Shown: positions 48,346-59,791 of the stretch, one piece after another | Numbering within the stretch: the stretch's first letter is position 1 | How the letters are laid out: each line of letters starts with the position of its first letter | From: Entonaema liquescens | Lineage: Eukaryota > Ascomycota > Sordariomycetes > Xylariales > Xylariaceae | DNA: 64,000 nucleotides | Direction: 5' to 3' | NCBI GenBank assembly: GCA_902805475.1 | Contig: CADCSX010000023.1 | Location: 1,612,001 to 1,676,000 of the forward strand | Translations under genes and position numbers: made by a program | Notes under the pieces: model-generated | Seen by the model: only the letters and a program-made list of their open reading frames with translations | What the model was told of the DNA's origin: nothing | Database searches by the model: none

Positions 48346-49875
48346 ATGTCTGGACTCGCGTTGAAACCGGGGGAAGAGGCCCAACTTAACGATACAAGAC
48401 AACCCGCCCTCTGGGGCTGCTTAGTCGTTTTCCTTCTTATCAACAATGTAGCCATCGCTGGAAGGCTATGGGGGACATGGACTTCGGTAACGAGCCGCTC
48501 GCGAGTCATGGCAGAGGATATATCGATCATATTGAGCGGTGTTAGTTCCCACTCCTTAAAAGTGTCTGTTGGTGGTGATGGCTAACATCTGAGAGCACTA
48601 ATTAGGTCTTTGTGAATGCTATCATCGCGAATCTCATGGTAGCAACACATTATGGGCTCGGCTTACATGTTTCCACTATAAACTTCCTTGATGCAGAATA
48701 TCCCGCGAACCTTTCCAAGACTTTCAGGGTATGTACTAAGCACTTAATATCTATACCCTATCTAAGCCCAACCAGCTAATTATAGCACACGAGGGAAGCA
48801 TATCTGGATCACCATGGTTTTAATGGGAAGCTTTTTCACCAGCATCAAGATGACGTTGCTTTTCTTCTACAGACGACTTTTCCTGGTAGCCAATAATAAA
48901 CTACGTATTTTCTGGTGGGTCAACTTCGTGTACGTTGTCCTATGGTTCTTCGGATCGACGGGCTTCTACCTATTCCAATGCCAGCCCGTGAAATGGTACT
49001 TCATCCAATATTTCGCTCGATTCAACAAGCCTGTCCCTGGAAACATAAAAGGTAACTGCGATGCCACCAGCGTACTTCATGTAGCGCTACCACCCATATT
49101 CAGTCTTGTATCGGATATTGGTCTCTTGCTATTGCCCATTTCGGCCATCTCTCAGTTAAGGCTCAACAAGAACAAGAAACGTGGCCTGATAGTCGTTTTT
49201 GGCATCGGTATACTTGCCTGTCTACTTGAATTGGTTCGTGTGTTGGTACTCCTCCTTGATACCGACGATAAGACCGACCCTAGCTGTAAGTCATGAGCCT
49301 ATCCAAATAGTTGTTACTGCTCATTCATATCAATAGATGGTGTTGCCGTATTCTTAATACTCACCGCCGCCGAGGAGACTGCCGCTGTAGTGTGTGCCAG
49401 CTTACCTGTTCTTGTACCGCAATTGGTCAGGAAATTCAAAGGAAGGACTGAAGGTAGTAGCTACGCCTACGACAAAAACGCCGCTCAAGCCTCTTCTGAG
49501 AAACGGAGCGCTCGCGGCTTCAAGCGTGTCGCTAGTGTAAACCACATCTGGACCATGCCGACAACCGTCAATGCATCCAAAATAGATAATTCTCAGGATG
49601 ATGACATTCCCTTAACCACCATCCGGATTACGGGGAAGCCAGCCACGAATAACCACGACGCACAGTATCAACCTCACTACCATATGGACAACACTGATAA
49701 CCAGGCGAAGGATTCGGACTTGTCAATAGGCTCCCCAGATGGGAACCAGGTAAATCCGGCGGGCAATCCAGACTCACCAGCTTCGGGCGATATTCACGTG
49801 CATACTGATATACGAATCAGGGTCAGGAACGCTGATGAGGTGGGAACGATCAAGCCAGTAAGCATTGGTCTATAG
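48346..49875 (+). CDS. PTH11-like / fungal rhodopsin-domain seven-helix membrane protein
   Basis: Four exons, 48346-48540, 48606-48728, 48799-49285 and 49337-49875, 447 residues in phase. Seven helices are visible, including WGCLVVFLLINNVAIAGRLW, FVNAIIANLMVATHYGLGLH, MVLMGSFFTSIKMTLLFFYR, FFGSTGFYLFQCQPVKWYF, HVALPPIFSLVSDIGLLLLP, RGLIVVFGIGILACLLELVR and VAVFLILTAAEETAAVVCAS. The motifs RRLF after TM3, FQCQPVKWYF, CDATSVLHVALPPIFSLVSD and the final Glu-Glu-Thr helix are those of the large PTH11-related rhodopsin-domain family; it lacks an N-terminal CFEM domain. The C-tail is Asn/Asp-rich, about 150 residues. The second intron uses an unusual GGAAG acceptor, chosen because the nearer TATAG acceptor breaks the frame. 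Such proteins are proposed surface sensors; the ligand is unknown. It lies 340 bp from a RIP-mutated transposon. Confidence 0.88.
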
Positions 49876-50210
49876 TTTCCGGTTCTACCAGGAACCAAAC
49901 AGTTTGTATTTGTAGTAGGCGGTCTTGTCGGAGTTTGGAATCCGTTTTGTACTAGATATTTGGGTGTTAAGCAGGAGCCATGGCAATTTGGTGGCAGGCT
50001 TCGTTTCTAGCGACACGGGTTTTGATGAAGTCTATTTTAGGCTATAGATGTACCTAAAGGAACCATGGCTCGATGTATTACGAAGGAATGTGAATATGAT
50101 ATATTATGAGCTTGAATAACCATTCCAACTTCCTGCTAACGTGAACGCCAACAGATAACATCAAATCCCGCGCCGTAATAATAGTAGGCTATATAATAAG
50201 AAAGATCTAT
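49876..50210. other. 3' flank of receptor gene
   Basis: Normal-composition DNA that ends abruptly at the A/T-rich transposon. No feature recognised. Confidence 0.6.
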
Positions 50211-50218
50211 ATAATAAT
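50211..50218 (+). repeat. candidate target-site duplication, left copy
   Basis: ATAATAAT directly outside the left terminal inverted repeat; identical in direct orientation to 54480-54487. One more base (T at 50210 and 54479) also matches, so 8 or 9 bp. Confidence 0.55.
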
Positions 50219-50220
50219 GA

Positions 50221-50253
50221 GTGATATTATTTCAAGATTACTTTACCGGATTT
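50221..50253 (+). repeat. left terminal inverted repeat
   Basis: Aligns with the reverse complement of 54445-54477, 27/33 identical, all mismatches transitions. Similarity continues inward with a small indel around TATAAATTA at 50258-50266. Confidence 0.7.
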
Positions 50254-52207
50254 ACAATATAAATTACTTAAAATTATAATTATTAATAATTATGTATAAA
50301 TATTATTATAAATTAATAATTTTATAATTTTATTTTATTATTTTAAATTAAATTTAATATTTTTTAATTATAATAATAAATATTTATATTTATTTTAAAA
50401 TATTTTTATTATTTATATTTTAATTAATTAATTAATATTAATTTTAAAAAAATATAATTATATTTTATAAAATTATTTTAAAAATAATTTATAATTAAAA
50501 AATAATAATTTATAAATAAACGTTAATAATTTTTAAATAATAATAAAATAATTTATAAATAAAAATAATAATTTATAAATAAAATTATTTTTATATTATT
50601 TTTTTATAATATTAACATTTTTAATAAAAATTATTTATATATATTTAATTAATATAATTAAATATGTTTAATAATATTAATTTTATAAATATATTATATA
50701 AATTAAATAAAATATAATTAAATAATAAAAAATAATTTATAAATAATATAATTTTAAAATATTTTTAATAAATTTAAATTCCCGTAATATTTAATATATA
50801 AAAAAAACTTTAAAATTTAATTAATTAAATAATTAAATTATCGATAATTATTATTAATCGTTTTTTATTATATAAATTAATTTTTTTTTATTAAAATAAT
50901 TTTTTACGTTATGTTAATATTATATATATTATTATTTATATTATTAATAATATTTACGATTAAAATATAATTAATTTTTTATATAAATATAAATTTAAAA
51001 TAAATTTTAACATTATTTATAATATTTAATATTATTTTTTTTAATAATAAAAAAATAAAATTATTTTAATTATTTTAATAAACGTAATTTAATATAAAAA
51101 AACGTAAATAATTTTTATATAATGATATATTTAATTATAAAAATTATTAAAATATTTAAAAAAATTTTAAATTATTTATTTTAATTAAATTTTATTATTA
51201 TATTTATAAATAAATAAATGTTACGTTTTAAATTTTTTTATTTTTTTTTTAATAAAATAAATTTTATTATTATAACGGTATAAAATTTTTATTTTATTTA
51301 TTAATTTATTTTTTTATAAATTTAAATATTTACTTAATAATTTAATTTAACGTTATAATTATTTTAATAATTAATTATTTATATATAATAATTATAAAAA
51401 AATTTATTTTTTATATATTAAAAAAAATCGATATTTTATAATTTTAATAATATTATTTTAAAGTTATTTTTAATAAAATTAACGTTTTTATAAATATTAT
51501 AATAATAAAATAAATTTAAATACGATTTTATATTTATATAAATATAATTATATTTAATAATTATTAAAAAATTAAATTAAAAACGTATAAATATATAAAT
51601 ATTAATTAATAAAAATTTATTATTAATAATATTAAAGGTTTTTTTTCGTAATTTAATTAAATAAAACATTAAAATAACGTTTTTTTATTTATTATTTTTT
51701 AATTTTTAAAATATTATTAAATAATTATAATTAGTAATTTTTTTTAAAAAATTTTTAATAATTTTTTAATATTTATTTAAAATTTTAATAAATTAATATT
51801 TTTATTTAATATATAATTTATTTTTTTTATATAATTATATATATTTTATATAAATAATCGATTATTTTAAATTAAATATAATTAAATTTTTTATATAATT
51901 TATTTTAAATAATAATATATATATTTTTATTTAATATATATATTATAATAATTTATAATTTAAATAAATTTTATAATTAATTAAATAAATAATAATAAAA
52001 TTATAATATTATTATTTAATTTATTAATATAATTATTAAATTATTATAATATATTTTTATTTTTTTAAAATATATTATTTTTATTAATAATTTTATTAAT
52101 AAATATAATTTAATTTTATTTATTATTAAATTTTTTTTAAAAATATAATATATTAATAATAATATTTTTATTAATATAAAAAATATAAATTTATTATTAT
52201 ATTTTAA

Positions 52208-52279
52208 AAGTGGTTTAACGTAATGGTTTAACGTTTAACATTTTTTTTCGAAAAAAAAATAAGTTCGAATTTTATAATT
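52208..52279 (+). other. tRNA-like relic inside A/T-rich element
   Basis: In otherwise featureless A/T sequence there is an A-box-like AACGTAATGGTTTAACG with a 5-bp D-arm-like pairing (AACGT/ACGTT), a stem of five T and five A around a 7-base loop TTTCGAA (anticodon position TCG, T at 33, A at 37), and a T-arm-like ATAAG-TTCGAAT-TTTAT with a complete 5-bp stem (one G:T). The acceptor stem does not pair and there are about four extra bases between D-arm and anticodon stem, so this is no functional tRNA. It could be a tRNA-derived SINE or a captured, mutated tRNA gene; chance pairing in A/T DNA is a real alternative for the T/A stem. Confidence 0.35.
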
Positions 52280-53666
52280 ATTATAAATTTTTCAATTTTT
52301 TAATAAAAAACCAAACCATTATTAAAATAATTATATAAAACCGACGTATTAATAAATAAATTTTTCTTTTTTATAAAAATTTAAATATAATATTATAAAA
52401 TTATTTAAATAATAAATTATATTAAAATTTAAATATTTAAAAAAATAATAAATTTTTAAATTATTAAATAAAACGTTATTATTTTAATTATAATTCGCAT
52501 TTTAAATTATAATTTTATTTATTATATAAAAAATTAAAAATATATTTTAAAACATTATTATTTTAAATATTATTAAATTAAAAAAAATTAACAACTTAAA
52601 AAAATATATATAAAAATATATTTAATAAAATATATAATATTATTAATAAAAATATTATTTTAAAAAATTTTTAATTAATAATAATTTAATTAAAAACTTA
52701 TAATATAATATTTAAATCTCGTAATTTAATCGAAAAAAAATAATTTATAATTAAAAAAAATTATAAAATTAATTAATAATATTAACTTTATATATAAATA
52801 AAAATAATTATAAAATAATAAATTATAAACGTAATATAAAAAAAAATAAATAAATTTTTTTTAATATAAATATAATTTTTAATTAAACATAATTATTTAA
52901 TAAAAATATTAATAATATTTTATTATAAAATAATATAATTATATAAATATAATAAAATAAAAATAAATAAATAAATAAATAAATATTATATTTTAAAATA
53001 TATTTATATAATTATTATTTTAAATTTATTATTATAATTTATAATAATAATATAAAATTTAAAAATATTTATTTTATTTTATAATATAAATAAATAATTT
53101 AATATTTATTTATAAATATTTTTTTTTATTTATTATAAACGTAAAAATTTTATTAAAAATTAAATTTATTTTTATTTAATTTATATAATTAAAAAATAAT
53201 ATTTTAAAATAATTAATTTTATATATATTATTAATATTAAAAATTTAAAAATATTATTTTTATATTTTAATATAATAAAATATTATTTAAAAAAAAATTA
53301 TTAATTAATTAATAAATTTATTATCGTTTTTTTAACGTATTTTAAAATAATAAATATTTTATTTAAAATAACGTATAAATAATTAAATAATTATAAATTT
53401 TTTTTATATATAACGTTTAATTTTTTATTATATATTATTAATATTTTTTAAATTAAAAATTTTTTTTTTAATAATTTTATATATTAAAACTTATAAAACC
53501 GATAATTATAACGTATTATTACATTTTAAAAAAAAAATAAATATAGAAATTTAATAATTAAATTTTATTTATAAATATAAATAATTTAAAAAAAAATTTA
53601 TAATAAAAAACGCGCGAAACGCGATCGTTTTAAATATTTAAATAAATAAAACATTATATTAATTAA

Positions 53667-53740
53667 AACGCACGGTTTTAATTAACATAATTCGTGCGTT
53701 ACATTATAAATTTAACGATTTAATAATAACACGTGTTATT
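53667..53740. repeat. CpG-retaining inverted repeats
   Basis: AACGCACG (53667-53674) and CGTGCGTT (53693-53700) are inverted arms around an 18-bp spacer, followed by a perfect 16-bp palindrome AATAACACGTGTTATT (53725-53740). Together with ACGCGCGAAACGCGATCG at about 53608-53626 these are the densest remaining G/C in the element and nearly all is CpG. Confidence 0.7.
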
Positions 53741-54444
53741 ACGTATTAAAATTTTAATAAATTATTAAAAAAATTTTTATAAATAATAATATTTAATGTA
53801 AAATTTAATTAATTATAATAAATTATAATTATATTATAAAATTTTTTTATTATTATTTAAATAAATTTTATAATATTATAATTAATTAATTATTTTAATA
53901 CGAATTAATTTAATTTTTTAAAAATAATTTTTAATTTTTTTTATATAATTTTTACGTATTTTTTTATTTAAAAATATACATTTATAATTTTAATTATATA
54001 TTATATTAATTTTTATTAAAAAATTATTATTATTTTTATTTTTATATTAATTAAAATAATTATTATATATAAAATCGAAATAATAATTTTTTATATAAAT
54101 TTATAATATAATTTTTAACGTTTTAAAAATTGCGAATAATTTTTAATATTTATTAAAAAAATTTAAAATATAATTTTTAAATATATTAAAATTATTTAAC
54201 AATTTTAAAAATATAAATAATTTATAAAAAAATAAAATTTAATTATTTAAAAATATTTTAATAAATTTAATAAAAAAATCGTAACGTTTTAATTATATTT
54301 ATTTTTTAATATTTATATTATAAAATTTACGAAAAATAAATTATTTTTAAAATAAATGTAAAATTAAATAAAATTATATTATTTTAATAATAATTTTAAT
54401 TATTAATTATTTATAATTATTTAATAAAATAATTTATAAAAAAA

Positions 54445-54477
54445 AAATCCGGTAAAATAATTTTAAAATAACATTAT
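54445..54477 (-). repeat. right terminal inverted repeat
   Basis: Inverted partner of 50221-50253; see that entry for the match. Confidence 0.7.
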
Positions 54478-54479
54478 TT

Positions 54480-54487
54480 ATAATAAT
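54480..54487 (+). repeat. candidate target-site duplication, right copy
   Basis: ATAATAAT immediately outside the right terminal repeat, identical to 50211-50218. Confidence 0.55.
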
Positions 54488-54951
54488 TAAGTTCCGGAAT
54501 TAATAACCATATTATTTAAACGTAATTAATGTTTATGACAAAAAAGTTCGGAGTTAATGTATAATTCACGTTTTTTACAATTATTAACTTATCGACCTGA
54601 TAATTTGCAAAGAGCGTTCATAGTGCGTGATGGATACGGCTTAAACCCATGCAACTTTCCCTTATATACTTACCATTGGCTATGGACAAGCTATCTACGG
54701 GTCCAACAAAACTTTCAACCGTCTACATCTCGAAACTGGAAATATTTTATGTTGGCTAGATAAAATTGTACTTGCAACCCTTTAGAATTCCTAACATCTT
54801 TAACACTACGTCACTCCCCTAGATGATGTACATCTCTCTCGATCCCAAAGTTCTCAAGATACACATCGTTATCCCGAACGTTTAACCATAACTCATTAGG
54901 TACATTACAAACCGCGATACTAGGTACTCTGGCTTAGGGTCCTTATACCTA
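54488..54951. other. intergenic between transposon and Aurora kinase
   Basis: Returns to normal composition near 54540. Short frame at 54557-54763 has no domain. 3' flank of the kinase gene. Confidence 0.55.
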
Positions 54952-56195
54952 TCATACGCTTTCACTAGAATCTGCAGCCGCTATACGCTTAAAGCAATGC
55001 CTGAGTATCCAAGGGTGTCGTTGGACCTGCTCGAGGGGTATTCTCTTGTCAGGGTCAACAACAAGTAACTTCAGTCGTGTTAGTGATAATTATATCCAAC
55101 ATACAACTAAAAGAATTCGATGGCACTCACTTTGCGGATTAAATCCTTAGCCTCGGCGCTCACGAAGGCCGGAACTGTCATATCCCCTCTAGCAATCCTC
55201 CTAGTTGTCAGAACAGGGGAATCCTCAAACGGCGCCTCCCCTACCAAAAACTCATACATCAACACTCCCAAGGCCCATAAATCAACCTTCTCGTCGTAGG
55301 CACAGTCGTCAGACTTCGGATTGATCATTTCAGGCGGTAGGTAATCAAGCGTCCCACAGTACGTCTTGCGGCGGTTGCCAGGCGCATGGACACTCCAACC
55401 AAAATCCGAAATTTTGATCTCGCCATGGATACCCAGCAGAATGTTCTCAGGCTTGATATCACGATGGATCACATGCTTTCGATGCAAGTAGCGGAGTGCT
55501 TCCGCCATCTGCGCGATGTATCTCGCCGCTCTTGGCTCCGGGAACCGTCTCGCTTTACGCAGGTGTTTGTATAATTCCCCCTGGCCCGCGAACTCGAGGA
55601 TAAGGAAAATCCGTCTGCTGTCGTGGAAATGACCGTATAGTTTCAGGATATTGGGGTGGCGGAGGTTGCTCTGTATTTCGACTTCGCGCCGTACTTGTTT
55701 TTCCACGCGTGCTTCTTGTAGCTCCTTTTTATGTAGCACTTTCAGCGCGCAGATGAACCCTTGTTTCCTCTCGCGCGCCAGATATACGCGACCAAATTTG
55801 CCCTTACCAAGAGGTTTACCGATCTCAAACATACCCAAGTGAAGCGTCTTTACGGTTGGTTGTTCAACGAGCGTCGCTAGCTTGTGCTTGCCGGGAGACT
55901 CATGGTTGGATTTTTCCGTGCTGGTGGAAGCTTTCTGAGTCGATGACCCTGAGGCCACGGCTTCATGCGACGCTATATCAGTACTTTGCTTCTGGCTTTG
56001 AGGGACAACTTTAACAATGTTTGGGTGGCCCGGCTTCAGTGGAAGTGCTGTCGTCTCGACTTTGACCTGTTAGGATAGTTAGTCTAATAACAACATGTCC
56101 CACGTCGAGTAAAATACTTTCAACGCCCGGTCTTTTCCATCCTCATCGTTAACCGATAGTCGATTGAAGCTGTCTTTGAGAAACTCAACTGACAT
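54952..56195 (-). CDS. ark1: Aurora kinase (Ipl1/Ark1)
   Basis: Ser/Thr kinase catalytic subunit of the chromosomal passenger complex, essential for bipolar attachment and cytokinesis. Three exons, 56195-56118, 56066-55131 and 55068-54952 (introns 51 and 62 bp), 376 residues. Exon 1 gives MSVEFLKDSFNRLSVNDEDG, the short conserved fungal N-terminus. In the kinase domain: GKGKFGRVY at 113-121, ALKVLHKK with Lys135, HRDIKPENIL at 227-236, DFGWSVHAP at 247-255, and the Aurora-specific activation loop RRKTYCGTLDYLPPEMI with Thr261 as the autophosphorylation site. The last exon ends PDKRIPLEQVQRHPWIL and a short Arg/Ala tail. No disabling change is visible, despite the decayed elements on both sides. 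Fission-yeast symbol used for orientation. Confidence 0.95.
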
Positions 56196-56884
56196 TGTTA
56201 TTATGCTTCCTTGAATAGAGGGAGGAGTCTCTGCGTTTACCTGATTAAGTAAGTTAACCACCACTCCCCTTGCTTAATGTGGCGTTATACACTTGGCCAT
56301 GGCAGTTGTTTACCTACCCAAGGTATGTACCTCTTTTTTTCTTAGCCTTGATTAATTTATTGGATCGAAATAAGACATGCGTAACCCTTGAATTTGTCCA
56401 CGCACATACCTGTGCATAGAAAACTGGAATTTGGTGAGTGCCTATTTAACGTAGATTACTCCGCCATCGTATAATAGACCTATAGACAAAAATAAATGCC
56501 CAACCTCGAATCTAAGACTATATCGTATGTCCAATAATAAAAAAAAAACTTGGTCCAATCCTTATTCCGGCGTAGGCTTCAACATTCGATGTTAGCCCGG
56601 TGCTTATCCCGTGCGGTGTGCCGGAGCTAACTACATGCCTCACGGACTTAGACCCCCAAAGTCCTCTTCCGTTCTCTAAATGTAGAATTGTTTTACGAAA
56701 GGATGCGCTCGACATCACCGCTGTTGGCTCACAGACCGTTGTTGAAGATATATATCATGGCATCGACTACCTCGGAAAAGTCGTACTATATTGGTGTGAC
56801 TTAATAGCTATCAACCCCTTTATTATTGAGTATTAGATAATACCCTTAGATTGAGTTATCCAGGAATACCAGCTATCTCTCAGA
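56196..56884. other. divergent intergenic region
   Basis: Between Aurora kinase and the MFS pseudogene, divergent. An A-run at 56532-56540; no other feature. A frame upstream in phase with the kinase starts at GTG only (56264). Confidence 0.55.
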
Positions 56885-58654
56885 ATGCCCGATTTCAAAG
56901 CTACCGACGATGGCCTTAAACCGGTCCCCAAGAAGCCTTCTCACTTCACACTAGTCTTTTCACAGACACACATGACGCCAGAGGTCATCGACTACGTATA
57001 CCCCGGATCCGGCACGGAAGAAGACCCGTATCTCGTAGACTGGATCCCCGGCGACACGAAAATCCGTACGAGATTTCCACCGGCATGAAATGGTGGATGA
57101 TTATCATCTTGGCCTTCGGCACGCTATCCGTCTCGCTCTCTTCTAGCGCCTTCTCGGGAAGCCTGCGCCAGATCGAGCAAAACTTCAACGTCGGATCCGA
57201 GCTTAGCATCCTCAGCACCTCGCTATTCGTTCCAGGATTCGCTATCGGACCAATGGCCGAGCTGTACGGTCGACAGTTTATCTATGCCGCTATGTTCTTC
57301 TTAACGACGGCATTTAGTGGCGCATCGCTAGCGAGCCATAATATTCAGACCTTACTGGTGTTACGTTTCTTCGCAGGCGCATTTGGCTCTTCGTCTATTG
57401 TGAATTCAGGCGGTGTCGTCTCCGATATCTTCGTCGCCAGGGAACGCGGTCTTCCTGTTATGGTTTATACAAGTGCCCCCTTTCTTGGTCCGACTTTAGG
57501 TCCTATCTGTACCGGCTTTCTCGCCCAGAGCGGTGGTTAGAAATGGGTCGATGGTTTGACGGTGATACTCAGTGGTACTGTGTTCATCTTAGGGGTCCTA
57601 TTTCTTCCTGAAACTTACACTCCCTATCTTCTGATTCGCCGCGCGGATAAACTGTCGAAAATCACTGGGAAGGTGTATGTGAGCAAACTCGAAGCTGGGA
57701 AGCCTAAGAAGACTGCTGGTGGCGTCTTCCGAAATGCAATTGCTCGACCTTGGATCCTTCTTTTCTTTGAGCCTATAGTCTTCGTGCTCTCGGTCTATGC
57801 TTCAATCAGTAAGTCGATTTTACCCCTTGCGTACCCATATCAAATACATTTCGCTAATAGTTCTAAATGTAGTTTACGGGACGCTTTACCTTATTTTTAC
57901 AGCATTTTCTATTGTATTCGGACAGGAGAGGCAATAGTCCCAGGGAATAGCTGGCCTATCATATGTTGGCATTATGGTCGGCCAATTTCTTGCCATGATC
58001 TTCTATGTCTCCCTCGAAACGCAGTACCGGAAAGCGATCGCTAAGGACCCTACTAAAGCAACGCCCGAGGCCCGATTGACGCCTGCTGCAATCGGGGGAG
58101 TATTGCTTCCAATCAGCCTTTTCTGATTTGCGTGGACCACATATTCCAATATTCACTGGGCTGTGAGTATCGTCGGCTCAAGTTTCTTCGGATTCGGCCA
58201 GGTCTTGCTCTTCATCAGTCTGATCAACTACATGATTGACGCATACACCGTATTCTCTTCTTCTGCTTTGGCGAGTAGTGCGATTATACGAGCACTGTTC
58301 GGTGCCGCTTTGTAAGTGATACCTATTATCACAGTGAATTGCGGACATGATTGCTAACAGCTTTGTAGTCCATTATTCACACCCATAATGTACCAGAATC
58401 TCGGAGTACAGTGGGCTTCATCGATACCAGCCTTTTTAGCTCTTGCTTGTGCCCCAATGCCCTTCTTATTCAATAAGTATGGCAAATGGCTTCGCGATCG
58501 TAGCAAGTACGCCCAAGAGGCTCGCAAGATCATGGATCATATTCCCAACACACAAGAGATGGAAAAAGAAACAAAAGATCCTGTAATGGTCGAAACTCAA
58601 TTTATGGGGGATTCGGTGACTGAGGATGAAAGAGTAGAGCTCAATTCCATATAG
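56885..58654 (+). pseudogene. decayed MFS transporter (DHA1, polyamine/drug type)
   Basis: Remains of a 12-helix drug:H+ or polyamine antiporter. The N-terminal MPDFKATDDG to LVDWIPGDTK is in frame, then one base is missing in the A-run at 57058-57062, and ISTGMKWWMIIILAFGTLSV continues in another frame. Helices and motifs follow: SILSTSLFVPGFAIGP, MAELYGRQFIY, RFFAGAFGSSSIVNSGG, TSAPFLGPTLGP. The usual LWAPL stretch between GFAIGP and ELYGR is gone. Stops sit at 57538-57540 (TAG), 57935-57937 (TAG) and 58124-58126 (TGA), each where the family has Trp. Introns 57809-57872 and 58312-58368 are still well formed, and LPETYTPYLLIRRADKL, INYMIDAYTVFSSSALASSA and PLFTPIMYQNLGVQWASSIP confirm the family. 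A C-terminal tail ends at 58654. Several independent lesions rule out a single sequencing error. Confidence 0.9.
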
Positions 58655-59791
58655 GGAGAAAGGCCATATGCTCCACATCCATTGTAGTTATGTATAGTTG
58701 TTCTATGTTAATATAACTGTTATCTGATATTAGACAAAGACCAGGGTGTATTATGCTAGTAAAGGTATATTATAATAGTCTCGTTTTCGTATAGAATATA
58801 TCAATAGGTTATAGATTATATAGGTAGTTGATTACTACTTATTACGATAAATCGATCTATTGATAGATAGATATCGGCGGCAGCGGTTATGCTTGTCTGT
58901 TACCGTTGTTACCATTACTTTATGAATTACCTGCTCAGACAGCTTGGCAGCGCGCTTAGTTTCCGAAACACTCGGGGTAAGGAGACTTATATTACAGGCC
59001 CCCCGTCAATAGAGGCTCTGTTTTAGTTTCAATCAGGGGTTCAATTCAACTCCACTTAAACTTATCTTGTTCATAGATCTATGTACTTCGGTAGTTAACG
59101 CTATTTATTTGTTAAACAACTAAAGAGTTAAACTGCCTCCCCTGCCAACTTGTAAACTCTAACCTTCGCCTTTAATGGCATCTTACCACTCTGAATAATA
59201 GACCCCCTCCAGATTGAGCTTGAACCCTAGAACATAAGTAAATTTCTATAGAAAGATAAAAAAAAAAAAAAAAAAAAAAAAAAGATAATTTAATCTAATT
59301 TCCGAATACGTTAATGCCTGTATAATTGAATCGAACGTTACTTCGTGGTTTATGAATTGGTTCGTTTCCTTTGCCTAGACATCCCGGTATATAAGGGCCC
59401 TTCCTAGTCGCTATAGTCTTGGCCATGTCGATGCTAAACGAAACTCGCGACACCATCACGTCCAGCCCTTCCTGGTGTCGGCCACCAAGGGGGAAAGGGG
59501 TCGAGCCGGAGTTGAACCAAAGCTGCAGTGCCGATACCCGCCAAACTTCCAACCGCCGGCAGCCTCAGTTTACGAGCGCCTATATCTAGCCATGCGTTCC
59601 CCGGATATTCGAGTTTGGATTCCTCAGCTGCAACTCAAATTCCCAGTTCAACAACTATTTTATTCTATTCTTCTTTGTGCCGGCCACATCTTAACAAAAC
59701 CGTTATTGCTATTATTCATTTCCTCTCATCTTCTCACCAATTCCCACCTTTCCAATCAGCCAACCAAACCCTCTTCGACAAAGCCTTCAAA
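58655..59791. other. intergenic, with poly-A tract
   Basis: 3' flank of the pseudogene and promoter of the secreted-protein gene. A run of 26 A at 59258-59283 is bordered by AAAGAT-like words on both sides. Right of 59690 the sequence is pyrimidine-rich, typical of a 5' leader. A minus frame at 59295-59552 has no recognised domain. Confidence 0.55.
59258..59283 (+). repeat. poly-A run, possible retroposon tail
   Basis: Twenty-six A. Preceded by AGAAAGAT and followed by AGATAATTT, which may be a very short target duplication. No retroelement coding sequence is visible upstream. Confidence 0.5.

Larger units (their letters stand above)
50219..54479. mobile_element. RIP-degraded DNA transposon (hAT- or Mutator-like by TSD length)
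   Basis: A 4.26-kb block almost entirely of A and T with sharp edges. Remaining C and G are mostly in CpG, the context RIP spares, whereas CpA has become TpA. The two ends are inverted copies: 50221-50253 and 54445-54477 match at 27 of 33 positions and all six differences are C/T or G/A transitions; the core TTTACCGGATTT is identical. The 8-bp word ATAATAAT abuts both ends in direct orientation. An 8-bp duplication suits hAT elements and 9 bp suits Mutator-like ones. No transposase frame survives. Alternative: two inverted, unrelated fragments, which would not explain the flanking direct repeat. Confidence 0.68.

Noticed and set aside
50219..54479. Mitochondrial insertion or centromere core as explanation for the A/T block
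   Set aside because: No mitochondrial genes readable; inverted ends with transition-only differences and flanking direct repeat fit a mutated transposon better.
59295..59552. 85-codon minus frame in the secreted-protein promoter
   Set aside because: No recognised domain, although it is unusually free of low complexity; also checked as a tRNA because of a GGTTCAACTCC box, but no cloverleaf forms.
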